From Rhizocola hellebori (lineage in GTDB: Bacteria > Actinomycetota > Actinomycetes > Mycobacteriales > Micromonosporaceae), in the NCBI RefSeq assembly GCF_016862955.1, contig NZ_BONY01000042.1:1-64000 (forward strand): a stretch of DNA of 64,000 nucleotides, read 5' to 3'. Position 1 is the first letter of the stretch; each line of letters begins with the position of its first letter. Positions 44,283 to 53,918 of this stretch are shown one piece after another. Below the pieces are notes generated by a model. That model worked only from the letters and a program-made list of their open reading frames with translations, was not told the origin of the DNA and did no database searches. Both the position numbers and the translations under genes were made by a program.

Positions 44283-44936
44283 TTGGCCGCACAGTCAACC
44301 GGGGTCGCCGTGCAGCCTGCTGTCCGCGATGCCGACCGCACCAGGGCCGAGATCCTGGCGGTCGCCACCCACGAGTTCGCCGACAAGGGATACGCGGGCG
44401 CTCGCGTGGACGAGATCGCCGCGAAGACCCGCACCACCAAGCGAATGATCTATTACTACTTCGGCGGCAAGGAGAAGCTCTACATTGCTGTCCTGGAGCG
44501 GGCCTACACCGGGATCCGCGCCCTGGAACAACAGGTCGATGTGGACCACCTCGACCCGGCCGAGGCCATCGCCCAGTTGGCGGCGCTGACCTTCGACCAC
44601 CACGAGGCCAATCCCGACTTCATCCGGCTGGTCAGCATCGAGAACATCCATCGCGCCCAGCACCTTGCCCGCTCGGAGATCCTGCCCGGTCTGGCCGGCC
44701 CGGCCCTGGACGTGCTGACGCGCATCCTGGAGCGTGGCCGGGCGGAAGGCCGCTTCCGCAACGATGTCGACGCCATCGACGTGCACATGATGATCAGCGC
44801 GTTCTGCGTTTTCCGAACCGCCAACCGGTACACCTTCAAGGCAATCTTCGGCAGGGACATGCTCGATCCGGCGCGCCGGGACCAATACCGGCGGATGCTC
44901 GGCGAGCTGATCCTGGAATATCTCACCGTGCGCTAA
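44283..44936 (+). CDS. TetR-family transcriptional regulator
   Basis: 217 residues. The TTG at 44283 is preferred because GAGGGGG lies 8 nt upstream; a GTG ten codons on is the alternative. The TetR helix-turn-helix is standard: RAEILAVATHEFADKGYAGA, VDEIAAKTRTTKRMIYYYFG, GKEKLYIAVLE. The ligand domain (about 75-217) resembles regulators of aromatic and dicarboxylate catabolism. It is divergent from the fusion gene, the likely target, and its stop overlaps the convergent lyase gene by 4 bp. Confidence 0.9.
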   Translation: MAAQSTGVAVQPAVRDADRTRAEILAVATHEFADKGYAGARVDEIAAKTRTTKRMIYYYFGGKEKLYIAVLERAYTGIRALEQQVDVDHLDPAEAIAQLAALTFDHHEANPDFIRLVSIENIHRAQHLARSEILPGLAGPALDVLTRILERGRAEGRFRNDVDAIDVHMMISAFCVFRTANRYTFKAIFGRDMLDPARRDQYRRMLGELILEYLTVR

Positions 44937-45742
44937 CCCGGCGGCCGGCTTGCGCTGTCCACATAGGTCGGCAGGATCGACGGCGGCATGGGACCCTTGT
45001 TGCGCCTGCCCTGGGTGCTTTCCTCCCACGCGTGGGCCAGGATGCCGACGCTTCGGCTCAGCACGAACAGTCCGCGCGCAAGCGGCGCGGGGAAGCCCAG
45101 CTCGGCGTAGATGACCGCGGTCGCGCCGTCGATGTTCATCGGCACAGGCTTTGTCCGGCCTTGGTTGAGCAACGTCTCCACCGCCCGCGCCGCGCGCACA
45201 TGTTGCCCGGCCACCACTCCCGCCGCCACCGCCCGGTCGACCAGCTCGAGCAGCGGGGCGCGGCGCGGGTCGACCGGGTGGAAGCGATGCCCGAACCCGG
45301 GCAGGTACCGCGACTTCGCCTGCCACGCCTCAACCACGACAGCCACCGCGGCGTCGAAGTCCTCCCCCGCCGCCTGGCGCGCCACTATCTCGTCGAGCAG
45401 CTCGACGCACTGTTCTCCAGCGCCGCCATGCACATCGCCAAGCGCGTTCACGGCCGAGGCCATGGCGTTGTTGAGGCCGACACCGCAGGTGACCGTCATC
45501 CGGGCGATCGCGATCGACGGCGCCTGGGGGCCGTGGTCGACCGAGGCGACCATCGCCGCCTCCAAAAGCGCCGCCTGCCGCGGATCGGGCATCGCCCCGC
45601 GGGTCAGCAGCCAGATCGTGGAGACCAGCCCGGTCGAGCCAATCAGCTCCCCGACCGGCACGCCGCGCAGCTCCACCACGCCGGGCTCCATCCGGCAGAT
45701 GCTGTTGCCCCACCAATCCGCGACATCCGAAACGGTAACCAT
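44933..45742 (-). CDS. Citryl-CoA lyase / citrate-synthase-like protein
   Basis: 269 residues, shorter than a citrate synthase (about 430) and matching the stand-alone lyase domain. ATG overlaps the CoA-transferase stop (TGATG). Citrate-synthase catalytic features are kept: His in GDVHGGAG, His in LPGFGHRFHPVDP, and an acidic loop in PMNIDGATA. Members cleave citryl-CoA or related 3-hydroxy-3-carboxyacyl-CoA compounds to acetyl-CoA plus an oxo acid. The coupled CoA-transferase could make the acyl-CoA substrate. The natural substrate is not determined. Confidence 0.82.
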   Translation of the reverse strand: MVTVSDVADWWGNSICRMEPGVVELRGVPVGELIGSTGLVSTIWLLTRGAMPDPRQAALLEAAMVASVDHGPQAPSIAIARMTVTCGVGLNNAMASAVNALGDVHGGAGEQCVELLDEIVARQAAGEDFDAAVAVVVEAWQAKSRYLPGFGHRFHPVDPRRAPLLELVDRAVAAGVVAGQHVRAARAVETLLNQGRTKPVPMNIDGATAVIYAELGFPAPLARGLFVLSRSVGILAHAWEESTQGRRNKGPMPPSILPTYVDSASRPPG

Positions 45743-46965
45743 CAGCTCGGCTCCTCCTCGGCCAGCGCGGCCGCTACGGAAAGGGGGGTGCGCAAGGCGA
45801 GCCGGTCAGCGATCAGCGCCTCGATCTGCTGGTTGTGCTCGCCCAGCCGCGGCGGGGGCCCGGTCGGGCGCAGTGGCTCGCCATCGAGCAGCACGCCGTT
45901 TCCGGTCACCCGCAAGGTTCGGCCGGCATCACCGGGGAACCCGAGATCGGTGAAGAACCCGCGATGCTCCAGCTGCGGCAGCTCCACGGCCTGGGTCACC
46001 GAAAGAATCCGCGCCGCGGGCACGCCCAGCGCCGGCAGGATCTGCTCCCATTGCGCCGCTGTGCGGGCCCGCAGCGCCTTGTTCAGCTCCAGATCGAGGG
46101 CCTCCCGGTGACATTTGCGCGCCTCCGCGTCGGCGAAGCGCGGATCGTCGATCAGATCCGAACGCTCGACCACGCGGCACAGGGTCTCGAACTGGCTCTG
46201 CCGGTTGGCCGCGATGTTGAGCTGGCCGTCGGCGGTGTCGAACGTCCCGGACGGGGCCGCGGTGGCGTTCTGCCGTCCCATCGGCGCCGGTGCGACCCCG
46301 CTGATGAGGTAATGCGTTGCGGCCCAACCCATCGCGGACATCGAGGCCTCAAGCATCGAGACGTCGATGAGGCAGCCCTCGCCGGTGCGCTCCCGCCCGG
46401 CCAGCGCGGCGGTGATCGCCAAGGCCGCCATCAGCCCGCCGATGGTGTCGCACACCGGGAAGCCGACTCGCAAAGGAGCTGTCTGGGGGGTACCGGTGAT
46501 GCTCATCATCCCCGACAGCCCCTGGATGATCTGGTCATAGGCGGGCGCCTGGCTCATCGGGCCGGTCTGGCCGAAACCGGTGATGGCGCAATAGACCAGC
46601 ATCGGATTCAGCTCGCGCAAACGGTCCCAGCCGAAACCGAGCCGCCCGAGCACACCGGCCCGAAAGTTTTCCACCACCACGTCCGCCCCGCGGACCAGCT
46701 CCTCGAAGACGGTCGCGTCCCGGTCGTCCTTGAGGTTGAGCTCGATGGACTTCTTGCCCGCGTTCTGCGCGAGGAAGGACGCGCCCATGCCCGCGCGATT
46801 CAGCTCCGCATCCGGGCCCAGCCGGCGGGCCAGGTCACCGGAGTCCGGGACCTCGATCTTCACCACTTCGGCGCCGTAGAGCATGAGCTGGTAACTGCAG
46901 TAGGGCCCGGCCAGCACGTTGGTGAGGTCGAGCACCCGAATGCCGCGCAACGGTTGGGTGGGCAT
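45742..46965 (-). CDS. Class III (CaiB/BaiF) acyl-CoA transferase
   Basis: 407 residues. The ATG at 46965 has a perfect AAGGAG 7 nt upstream. Family signatures: PLRGIRVLDLTNVLAGPYCS, GKKSIELNLKDD, FRAGVLGRLGFGWDRLRELN and YDQIIQGLSGMMSITG. These enzymes move CoA between carboxylic acids via an aspartyl-CoA thioester; the expected Asp lies in YDQIIQ. It is coupled to the citryl-CoA-lyase-like gene, suggesting activation of a di- or tricarboxylic acid followed by cleavage. An AGCGGT inverted repeat lies upstream. Confidence 0.9.
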   Translation of the reverse strand: MPTQPLRGIRVLDLTNVLAGPYCSYQLMLYGAEVVKIEVPDSGDLARRLGPDAELNRAGMGASFLAQNAGKKSIELNLKDDRDATVFEELVRGADVVVENFRAGVLGRLGFGWDRLRELNPMLVYCAITGFGQTGPMSQAPAYDQIIQGLSGMMSITGTPQTAPLRVGFPVCDTIGGLMAALAITAALAGRERTGEGCLIDVSMLEASMSAMGWAATHYLISGVAPAPMGRQNATAAPSGTFDTADGQLNIAANRQSQFETLCRVVERSDLIDDPRFADAEARKCHREALDLELNKALRARTAAQWEQILPALGVPAARILSVTQAVELPQLEHRGFFTDLGFPGDAGRTLRVTGNGVLLDGEPLRPTGPPPRLGEHNQQIEALIADRLALRTPLSVAAALAEEEPS

Positions 46966-47045
46966 CCGCTTACTCCTTATCCAGCCTCGACGGTCCACCG
47001 GTTGCTGGTTCGTGAGGCAGGCCGTACATTACACGCACGCCGCAC

Positions 47046-47065
47046 AGCGGTCCAGATGTACCGCT
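47046..47065. promoter_or_regulatory. AGCGGT inverted repeat upstream of the CoA-transferase
   Basis: AGCGGT, eight bases, ACCGCT at 80-100 bp before the CoA-transferase start. On the minus strand it reads AGCGGTACAT, close to the AGCGGTTCAT found upstream of the aldehyde dehydrogenase. Confidence 0.4.
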
Positions 47066-47088
47066 AGGTGGTCCGTCGAGAGATGGGG

Positions 47089-48144
47089 TCAGGAGCGTCT
47101 CGGCACGTTCGCGGGCCAGAACTCCAGGTACGAGGGCAGCCCGGCCTCGTCTTCGAACGCGACATAGCCGACGACCCCGCCGAACTGCCAGCGATCGATG
47201 GGCAGTCTCGCGCTGTGCTTCGGCGGGCCGAACCGCTCGTGGGTGGCGCGCCGATCGTCGGCGAACGAAAACCCGTACGGCAGCGGCAGTTCCAGTGCCA
47301 GCTCGGGAGTCGGCCGGCGGTACTTGGCCGAGTACAGCCACCATCCGCTGGCGGCGTCGAGGTAGAAGGTGAGGGTCACGTTGGCCAATGGCGACTGCAG
47401 GCGCACCTCGCCCGTCCCGGTGTCGAGCTCGGCCACCGCGGCTTCCGGCTCGGGCAAGCCCAGCTGTGCCAGCAAACCCCGCAGCGGCTCGTCGGCCAGG
47501 CCCAGGCCGACCACGGCCGCGGCGTGCTCTCCGGTGTCCACCTGCGCGGGTTCGGGGCGCGGGGTAAACGGCTGGTAGGTGCGGTACAGGCGGTCGTGCA
47601 GCAGGACCGGATCCACCGCCAGCGGTGGCTTGACCAGCTGGTCGCGGCTGCGGGCGGAAAGCTCGAGCCCGTGTCGCTCGCAGAACTCCACAATCTCGGC
47701 GAAGTACTCCGCTTCCTCTTCCTCGTCGTAACCCAGCCAGTCGAAGACCATGGCCTCGACCAGGGTCGCCCCCTCCGGCGTGTCGAACTGGCCCTCGGTG
47801 TCGAGTTTCAGGATCGCCGGGCGGCCGGTCGCCGGCTCGTCGGGATGCAGCCAGTAGCCGAACAGGTCGCCGTTGAAGCCGTCCACCACCACAGCCGCGT
47901 GCGCCAGCACCTCGTCCATGGCGCGGCCGTTGGCGACCTGCCCGGGGTTGTCGTGCCCGCGATAGCGCGGATCCTGCAGCGAATGCAGCTCACCGGGTGC
48001 GAGCACGCGCACCTCGGCGAAGGGCTGCACCGAGTCCGGCCCGTGCAGCAGCCCGTCGAGTTGCAGCTCGACGAGGCGTCGCAGGTCCTGCGGTATGGCG
48101 CTGCCTTTTAGGCGACCGTCGAGATAGTCTTCCACCCGGCCCAT
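47089..48144 (-). CDS. Protein of unknown function, 351 residues
   Basis: The ATG at 48144 is chosen for the AAGGGAG ribosome site 4-5 nt upstream; the reading frame is open much further but without one. The N-terminal half resembles SMI1/KNR4-like (SUKH) folds in length and in its acidic, Leu-rich pattern ([19 protein letters not shown], then [18 protein letters not shown]). The C-terminal half is beta-rich with [20 protein letters not shown] and [20 protein letters not shown]. It has no signal peptide or membrane helix. It is divergent from mscR with 75 bp between them. SUKH-type proteins often act in immunity to toxins, but no toxin is adjacent here, so the role is open. Confidence 0.6.
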   Translation of the reverse strand: MGRVEDYLDGRLKGSAIPQDLRRLVELQLDGLLHGPDSVQPFAEVRVLAPGELHSLQDPRYRGHDNPGQVANGRAMDEVLAHAAVVVDGFNGDLFGYWLHPDEPATGRPAILKLDTEGQFDTPEGATLVEAMVFDWLGYDEEEEAEYFAEIVEFCERHGLELSARSRDQLVKPPLAVDPVLLHDRLYRTYQPFTPRPEPAQVDTGEHAAAVVGLGLADEPLRGLLAQLGLPEPEAAVAELDTGTGEVRLQSPLANVTLTFYLDAASGWWLYSAKYRRPTPELALELPLPYGFSFADDRRATHERFGPPKHSARLPIDRWQFGGVVGYVAFEDEAGLPSYLEFWPANVPRRS

Positions 48145-48219
48145 AACACTCCCTTGTCGACCCGGCACCAAGCCGGAGCCGACCCTAGCAACACCAAGCA
48201 ATGTGCGGAGGAGACCATC

Positions 48220-49305
48220 GTGGCTCATGAGGTAAGCGGAGTCGTCGCCAGGAGCAAGAACGCCCCGGTCAGCCTCGAGACGATCCTGGTACCCGATCCC
48301 GGGCCGGGCGAGGCGCTGGTCAAGGTGCAGGCATGCGGGGTGTGCCACACCGATCTGCACTACCGCGAGGGCGGCATCAACGACGACTTCCCCTTCCTGC
48401 TCGGTCACGAGGCAGCCGGAATCGTCGAGGCGGTCGGGCCCGGAGTGACCGATGTCGAGCCGGGCGACTATGTCATCCTCAACTGGCGGGCCGTCTGCGG
48501 CAACTGCCGCGCCTGCCGCAAAGGCAAGCCGTGGTACTGCTTCGCGACGCACAACGCCCAGCAGAGGATGACCCTCGAGGACGGCACCGTGCTGTCCCCG
48601 GCGCTGGGCATCGGGGCCTTCGCGGAGAAGACCCTCGTCGCCGCGGGCCAGTGCACCAAAGTGGACCCGGCCGCCGCACCGGCCGTAGCCGGGCTGCTCG
48701 GCTGCGGCGTGATGGCCGGGCTCGGCGCGGTGCTCAACACCGGCGCGGTCACCCGCGGCGACAGCGTCGCGGTGATCGGCTGCGGTGGAGTGGGCAACGC
48801 CGCCATCGCCGGGGCGAAGCTCGCCGGGGCCACCACCATCATCGGCGTCGACATCGATGAGCGGAAACTCAACTGGGCCAAGCAACTCGGGGCCACCCAC
48901 ACGGTCCGCTCCGGCGATGTCGATGTGGTGGAGGCGATCCGCGAGCTGACCGGAGGGTTCGGGGCCGACGTCGTGGTGGAGGCCGTGGGCCGCCCGGAGA
49001 CGTACAGGCAGGCGTTCTACGCCAGGGACTTGGCGGGCACCGTGGTGCTGGTCGGCGTACCCACCCCAGAAATGAAGCTGGAGCTTCCCTTGCTTGACGT
49101 GTTCGGCCGGGGCGGAGCACTGAAATCCTCTTGGTACGGCGACTGTCTGCCGTCACGCGATTTCCCCATGCTGATTTCGCTTTACCTACAAGGACGGCTA
49201 GACCTCGATGCCTTCGTCTCCGAGCGGATCGGCCTGGGCGACATAGAGGAGGCCTTCGCCAAGATGCACCGCGGTGAAGTGCTGCGCTCCGTGGTCGAGC
49301 TATGA
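48220..49305 (+). CDS. mscR: S-(hydroxymethyl)mycothiol dehydrogenase
   Basis: 361 residues. The GTG at 48220 has GGAGGAG 6 nt upstream. Zinc-dependent medium-chain dehydrogenase: catalytic zinc ligands Cys42 ([13 protein letters not shown]) and His63 with Glu64 (LLGHEAAG), a structural-zinc cluster [15 protein letters not shown], and the NAD fold [12 protein letters not shown]. It is very close in pattern to actinobacterial formaldehyde dehydrogenases that oxidise the formaldehyde-mycothiol adduct, and also nitrosomycothiol. The metallo-beta-lactamase gene overlapping its end is the usual partner. Confidence 0.9.
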   Translation: MAHEVSGVVARSKNAPVSLETILVPDPGPGEALVKVQACGVCHTDLHYREGGINDDFPFLLGHEAAGIVEAVGPGVTDVEPGDYVILNWRAVCGNCRACRKGKPWYCFATHNAQQRMTLEDGTVLSPALGIGAFAEKTLVAAGQCTKVDPAAAPAVAGLLGCGVMAGLGAVLNTGAVTRGDSVAVIGCGGVGNAAIAGAKLAGATTIIGVDIDERKLNWAKQLGATHTVRSGDVDVVEAIRELTGGFGADVVVEAVGRPETYRQAFYARDLAGTVVLVGVPTPEMKLELPLLDVFGRGGALKSSWYGDCLPSRDFPMLISLYLQGRLDLDAFVSERIGLGDIEEAFAKMHRGEVLRSVVEL

Positions 49306-49931
49306 GCGCGCGTATAGAGCGGGTGGTCACCTCGGGCACGTTCAGTTTGGACGGCGGCACCTGGGAGGTCGACAACAATGTCTGGCTCATCGGTGACGAC
49401 AGCGAGGTGCTGGTCATCGATGCGGCCCACGACGCGCAAGCCATCGCCGCGGCGGTGGACGGCCGCCGCGTGGTGGCGATCCTGTGCACCCACGCCCACA
49501 ACGACCACATCGATGCCGCGCCGGCGCTGGCCGCGCTTACCGGCGCGCCGGTGTGGCTGCACTCCAACGATCTGGAGCTGTGGCAGATGACGCACCCGCA
49601 GCACAAGCCCGATCGCTTCCTTGGGCACGGCGACACGGTCGAGGTGGCCGGGGTGAGCGGTCAGATCATCCACACTCCGGGCCACGCGCCCGGTGCGGTC
49701 TGCCTCTACCTGCCGCGGCTGGCAGCGCTCTTCTCGGGAGACACGCTGTTTCACGGCGGGCCCGGGGCGACCGGCCGGTCGTTCAGCGACTTCCCCACCA
49801 TCATCGACTCGATCCGCGACCGTTTGCTTGTTCTGCCACCGGAAACCACCGTCTACACCGGACACGGCGACAGCACCACCATCGGCGACGAAGCACCCGA
49901 CCTTCAGGCCTGGATCGCGCGTGGGCACTAG
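49302..49931 (+). CDS. Metallo-beta-lactamase-fold hydrolase, mscR partner
   Basis: 209 residues, ATG overlapping the mscR stop by 4 bp. Metal-binding motif [12 protein letters not shown] (HxHxDH), later His in IHTPGHAPG, Asp in FSGDTLF and His in YTGHGD. Such glyoxalase-II-like proteins commonly follow the mycothiol-dependent formaldehyde dehydrogenase (as Rv2260 follows Rv2259 in Mycobacterium tuberculosis) and probably hydrolyse the S-formylmycothiol product to formate and mycothiol. Confidence 0.87.
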   Translation: MSARIERVVTSGTFSLDGGTWEVDNNVWLIGDDSEVLVIDAAHDAQAIAAAVDGRRVVAILCTHAHNDHIDAAPALAALTGAPVWLHSNDLELWQMTHPQHKPDRFLGHGDTVEVAGVSGQIIHTPGHAPGAVCLYLPRLAALFSGDTLFHGGPGATGRSFSDFPTIIDSIRDRLLVLPPETTVYTGHGDSTTIGDEAPDLQAWIARGH

Positions 49932-49936
49932 CGGCT

Positions 49937-50833
49937 TTATTCCTTTCTGAGCGCTGCGGCCAAAGCCGCGTTGCGTTGCGCGAAGCGAACCCAGTGCGGC
50001 GGGGTGAGAGCCACCTTCTCCTTCGCCGCCTGGGCGGTGCAGGAGCGGACCTGCCAGTCGCACAGCCGCCCGGCGACGACCTCGAAGCGCACCAGCGTTT
50101 CCTCCGCCCAGCCATAGAAGACCAGGTCCTCCGGCTGGGTTACGGTGACCTGCTGCGCGGCGCAAATCCACTCCAGGGCGGCCAGCTCCAGGTGCAGCCG
50201 TTGCGCCCGTTCGAAAGCGAGGTCGGCCGACGCGGCGTCGCGAAGCTGCGCGAGCGCGGCGCGGGCGGCAGCCACCGCCGAGGCTTCCCGATGCAGCACC
50301 GCGGACACGGCCGCGAGCATGTCGCCGTGGTGCTGCGGGCCGACCGCCAGCTTTCGGGCCATGTCCCTTTCCGCGCCGGTGAGCCGGGTGCCGGTGTAGG
50401 GCAACGGATACAGGCGGTGCAGCGCCGAGACGGCAAGCCGTGCCTTGGTTCCCCCCAGGTAGGGTCCGAAGCCCTGTGTTCCGGCGGCGACCCGGAAGGT
50501 GGTCCGCAGGCCCGGCGCGGCAAGCGATGTCGTCAGTTCCAGATAGATCGGCGACTCCGCGCCGCCGGCCACCCGGTTCCACGGCGGCATCGACCGCTCC
50601 AAGATGTTGCGCTCCAGCCAGGCCGCTTCGTGCTCGGAGTCGCAGGCCACCACCTCGACCCGGGAAACCTTGCGCACCATGGCCGCCAGATGCCGGCGGT
50701 CACGCAGGTCGCCCCAATAGGAGGCCACCCGCCGTTTGAGGTTGACCGCGCGCCCGACGTAGAGCGCCCTTCCGCGCGCATCACGGAACCGGTAAACCCC
50801 GGGATCGGCTGGAATCGGCCGCATCCGCGACAC
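49937..50833 (-). CDS. GIY-YIG nuclease domain protein, UvrC-like N-terminus
   Basis: 298 residues. GTG at 50833 is preferred (AGGAG 4 nt upstream); an ATG three codons later is possible. The GIY-YIG core is at the N-terminus: GVYRFRDARGRALYVGRAVN then KRRVASYW, with the later Glu in DSEHEAAWLERNILERS. The rest (about 100-298) is helical and has none of the UvrBC-binding or HhH domains of UvrC, so this is a stand-alone nuclease like Cho or the UvrC-like part of actinobacterial DEDD exonucleases. Probable DNA-repair role. Confidence 0.82.
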   Translation of the reverse strand: MSRMRPIPADPGVYRFRDARGRALYVGRAVNLKRRVASYWGDLRDRRHLAAMVRKVSRVEVVACDSEHEAAWLERNILERSMPPWNRVAGGAESPIYLELTTSLAAPGLRTTFRVAAGTQGFGPYLGGTKARLAVSALHRLYPLPYTGTRLTGAERDMARKLAVGPQHHGDMLAAVSAVLHREASAVAAARAALAQLRDAASADLAFERAQRLHLELAALEWICAAQQVTVTQPEDLVFYGWAEETLVRFEVVAGRLCDWQVRSCTAQAAKEKVALTPPHWVRFAQRNAALAAALRKE

Positions 50834-50953
50834 GATACTCCTGCGGCCGCCCGCGGCGTCCGATTGCCACGTGAATCGATGAATTGAAAGGCGTTGCCCC
50901 GTTAGGGGTATTCACGTGTTCAGATCTTCTATCATTCGCGGATTTGAGATCCT

Positions 50954-53386
50954 ATGGCGTCCATGCGAACTATATCGATCATCGCCACCGGCCTCACCGC
51001 CGCACTGGCGCTGGCGGGCGCACCACCCGTATCCGCCCAGGACCAGACCCAGGCGAGCACGATCACGAAGTCCGCCCAGAACGTCACCTCGCCCGGCGCC
51101 AGCCCCGCCAATCACGGTGACGTCATCAAATGGGTGCTCGCCTACGGCAACGGCACCTCACCCGGGCCTGCCACCATCACCGACACCCTGCTGGCCGGGC
51201 AGAGCTTCGTTCCGGGCTCGCTGACGGTGCCGCCGGGATGGACACCCGCCTGGTCCACCGACGGCAGCACGTTCGTCGGCACCGAACCCGGCTCGGGCGT
51301 CGCGGCGGTGCGCGCCACGAACCCCAGCGCTCGCCCAGGCGGCACCAACCTCACCCACTTCCTGCTGCCGCCGGTGCAGACCACGGCGACGCCGACCGGC
51401 GGTGACGGCTTCTCCCCCGTGATCTACCGCAGCCCCGAAGGCGCGGTGGAATCGTGGAACATGTACCACCACCTCGTCCCGGCCTCGCCCAAGGTGGTGT
51501 GCATCAACCTGCTCACCAACCAGCCCTGCGCGGGCGGCCCGTGGCCACGGCCGGTGAACACCACCGCGGGCCCGCTCGGCTCGGGCAGCACCGGTGACAT
51601 CCAGAGCACGCTGACGCCCTCCTATGTCATCGACCCGCAGTCTCCGCAGCGCGTCTACTACCCCGGGGTCACTGCCACCACGGTCGGCGTGGGATGCCTG
51701 GACATGGCCGCCCGGGCCAACTGCGGCTATGTTGCGCTCGACGACCGGGCCGGACCGCCGAGCGTCCACGGCCTGGAGGGTTTCGTCAAGGTGGGCGGCA
51801 GCATCTACGGCGTCTCCGCCTTGGGCGAGGTGCTGTGCATGCAGCTGTCAACGCTGACCCCGTGTGCGGGGCAGCCTTATGCGGCGGTGGTTCCGCCCAG
51901 CAACAACTCGCCCGGTGGTTACTATCAAGGCTCGCTGACTGTCGCGAATGGACTCGTTTTCATCTCCTCATCGCCCGCCGGCGGCCCGGCTCGGCTCGGC
52001 TGTTTCGACCCCGCGACCGGCGCCGCCTGCACCGGCTGGGCCACCGCCAAGAACGCGGGTCCCGCCGGCAGCACCACCTATGCCGCCTTCACCTCCTACA
52101 CCACCGGCGGGGTGGCCAATGGCGCCTGCGTTCCGGCCGTGAACAGCGGCCCGCCCGCGGTCACCTGCTTCACGCTCGCCGGGGATCCGCTAGCCGCCCC
52201 AACGGGTTTCGGCGCGGTGGCCAATGGCGCGCTGACCTTCAACCCGGAGACGGTGACCGCCCCCAACGGCCACCTGCAAAGCTACTTCCCGTTCTGGGGC
52301 GGTGGCCTGGCCGGCGGAACAGGTTGCTATGACTGGACAGCCGCGGCAATCTGCGCCGGATTCCCTTTCCCCAAAACCCATCCCAACGTCAACGGTGGCG
52401 CTACCCGCGACTATGGCTACGCCTACGACGAGACCACACAATGCCTGCTGGCCCTTGGCGATGCCGGTTATCTGTTCTCGGTCGATCCGGCCACCGGCGC
52501 CACGCCGTGCATCCGCAGCGGGGCCTCGGTCACGCTGACCCCGGGCGCGTTCTACTGCGATGGCGCGGCTCACTCGCAGACCTACACCAACGCGCAGCTG
52601 ACCAACATCACCCTGGGCAACGTCGACCTCGGCGCGTCCACCGCCGTCGTCACCGATCCCGACCAGAACGTGCTCGCGACGCCGTCGTTCGCGCCGGACG
52701 GAACCCTTGACCTGTCCGGGATTTCGGCCATCGCCGAGCCGAGCATCACCGTCAGCGCACAGCTGGTGCTGCTGAGCACGAGCGACTTCGGCGGGGGCAA
52801 CCAGCCCGCGCTGGTCGTCAACTTCACCGGCGATGCGCCGCAGGTCTGCTTCCGTACCACGCTCAGCAGCACTTGCGCCGTGACGGCGATTTCCAACACG
52901 GGCAACGTCGACGATCCCGGCGGCAAGCTGACCTCCAACACGGTGACGCTGCCGATCGCGCCGGGCGAGTCCTGCCGGCCGCAGGTCACCATCAATAAGG
53001 AGATCTGCGCTGACACCCGCGCTTCCCGTTGCGGCCCAGGCGGTCCGGGACCATGGGTGAAGAACTCTCCGGCCGGGTTGCTGGGCCTGCTCGGAACCGC
53101 CTACTGGCGCATCACGGTGACCAACAGCGGCCCGATCGACGCGCTCAATGTGACCATCAACGATTCGGTGGCGCCCGGCTGTGTCACCGCCGCCGGCACC
53201 TTCCTGCTGGCACCCGGCGGTACCAAGCAAATCTATTGCTCTTCGTTCCTTCTCTTGCTGCCCCTGACCAACACGGCCAGCGCCACCTTCAGCGCCGCGA
53301 ACATGGGTCCGGTCACCACCGCACCCTCGTCGGCGACCGCGTGTTCTCTGGTCTGCATCCTGCTACCCGGTAATCGTCCGGAGTAG
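50954..53386 (+). CDS. Large secreted protein with a DUF11-like repeat end
   Basis: 810 residues. ATG at 50954 or the Met three codons later; the signal peptide is clear (MRTISIIATGLTAALALAGA through SAQ). The N-terminal 100 residues (VLAYGNGTSPGPATITDTLL) and the C-terminal 100 (YWRITVTNSGPIDALNVTIND) look like DUF11 beta-sandwich repeats that often decorate bacterial surface proteins. The centre (about 150-560) shows beta-propeller-like repeats with regularly spaced single cysteines (VGCLDMAA, LGCFDPATG, GTGCYDWTA) that may form disulphides. No anchor or sortase motif is seen, so it is probably released or loosely wall-bound. Function unknown. Confidence 0.75.
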   Translation: MASMRTISIIATGLTAALALAGAPPVSAQDQTQASTITKSAQNVTSPGASPANHGDVIKWVLAYGNGTSPGPATITDTLLAGQSFVPGSLTVPPGWTPAWSTDGSTFVGTEPGSGVAAVRATNPSARPGGTNLTHFLLPPVQTTATPTGGDGFSPVIYRSPEGAVESWNMYHHLVPASPKVVCINLLTNQPCAGGPWPRPVNTTAGPLGSGSTGDIQSTLTPSYVIDPQSPQRVYYPGVTATTVGVGCLDMAARANCGYVALDDRAGPPSVHGLEGFVKVGGSIYGVSALGEVLCMQLSTLTPCAGQPYAAVVPPSNNSPGGYYQGSLTVANGLVFISSSPAGGPARLGCFDPATGAACTGWATAKNAGPAGSTTYAAFTSYTTGGVANGACVPAVNSGPPAVTCFTLAGDPLAAPTGFGAVANGALTFNPETVTAPNGHLQSYFPFWGGGLAGGTGCYDWTAAAICAGFPFPKTHPNVNGGATRDYGYAYDETTQCLLALGDAGYLFSVDPATGATPCIRSGASVTLTPGAFYCDGAAHSQTYTNAQLTNITLGNVDLGASTAVVTDPDQNVLATPSFAPDGTLDLSGISAIAEPSITVSAQLVLLSTSDFGGGNQPALVVNFTGDAPQVCFRTTLSSTCAVTAISNTGNVDDPGGKLTSNTVTLPIAPGESCRPQVTINKEICADTRASRCGPGGPGPWVKNSPAGLLGLLGTAYWRITVTNSGPIDALNVTINDSVAPGCVTAAGTFLLAPGGTKQIYCSSFLLLLPLTNTASATFSAANMGPVTTAPSSATACSLVCILLPGNRPE

Positions 53387-53405
53387 AAAGCTCAACCCGC
53401 GTCCG

Positions 53406-53852
53406 TTACGGGCTCTGGTCTTCGGCCAGGGCCCGTTGCATGATGTCGGTGGCATCGGCGATGACGCCCAGCTCGTCGAGGGTGAGCCGGCTGAGCAGCT
53501 GGCGCTGGAACTCCTCACCCTGAATGATCATTTCGTCGGTCAGCTTGACTGCCTGCGGAGTCAGCTCGATGAGGCGGACCCGGCGGTCTTTGGGATCCTC
53601 GCGGCGGCTGACGTGGTCGCTGGCGACGAGCCGGTCGATGATGCCGGTCATGGTGGCCAGGCTCACCCCCATCGTCTGGGCCAGCTCCTGCCCTCCGCAG
53701 GCACCGTTGAGCCGCAGCGCGAAGAGGATCTTCAGCTGTGACATGGTCAGGTTGGCGGAGAAGAACGGGTGCGCGCGGTCACGGGCCATGGCCTCCTGGA
53801 ACCGGCGCTGGCCTTCCATAATCCGCGCGACTAGCGCTTCCCTGCTGGTCAC
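53406..53852 (-). CDS. MarR-family regulator divergent from the RND exporter
   Basis: 148 residues, GTG at 53852 with AGGAG 5-6 nt upstream. Standard winged helix: GGQELAQTMGVSLATMTGII and DPKDRRVRLIELTPQ as wing. The divergent position and the repeats between the genes make it the likely repressor of the efflux pump. Confidence 0.88.
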   Translation of the reverse strand: MTSREALVARIMEGQRRFQEAMARDRAHPFFSANLTMSQLKILFALRLNGACGGQELAQTMGVSLATMTGIIDRLVASDHVSRREDPKDRRVRLIELTPQAVKLTDEMIIQGEEFQRQLLSRLTLDELGVIADATDIMQRALAEDQSP

Positions 53853-53918
53853 CGCTGCTCCTGGATTCTCGGCCCCGCGCCGGGTCAGCGTAGCAACTAC
53901 CCCGGGTAACCCGAAATA

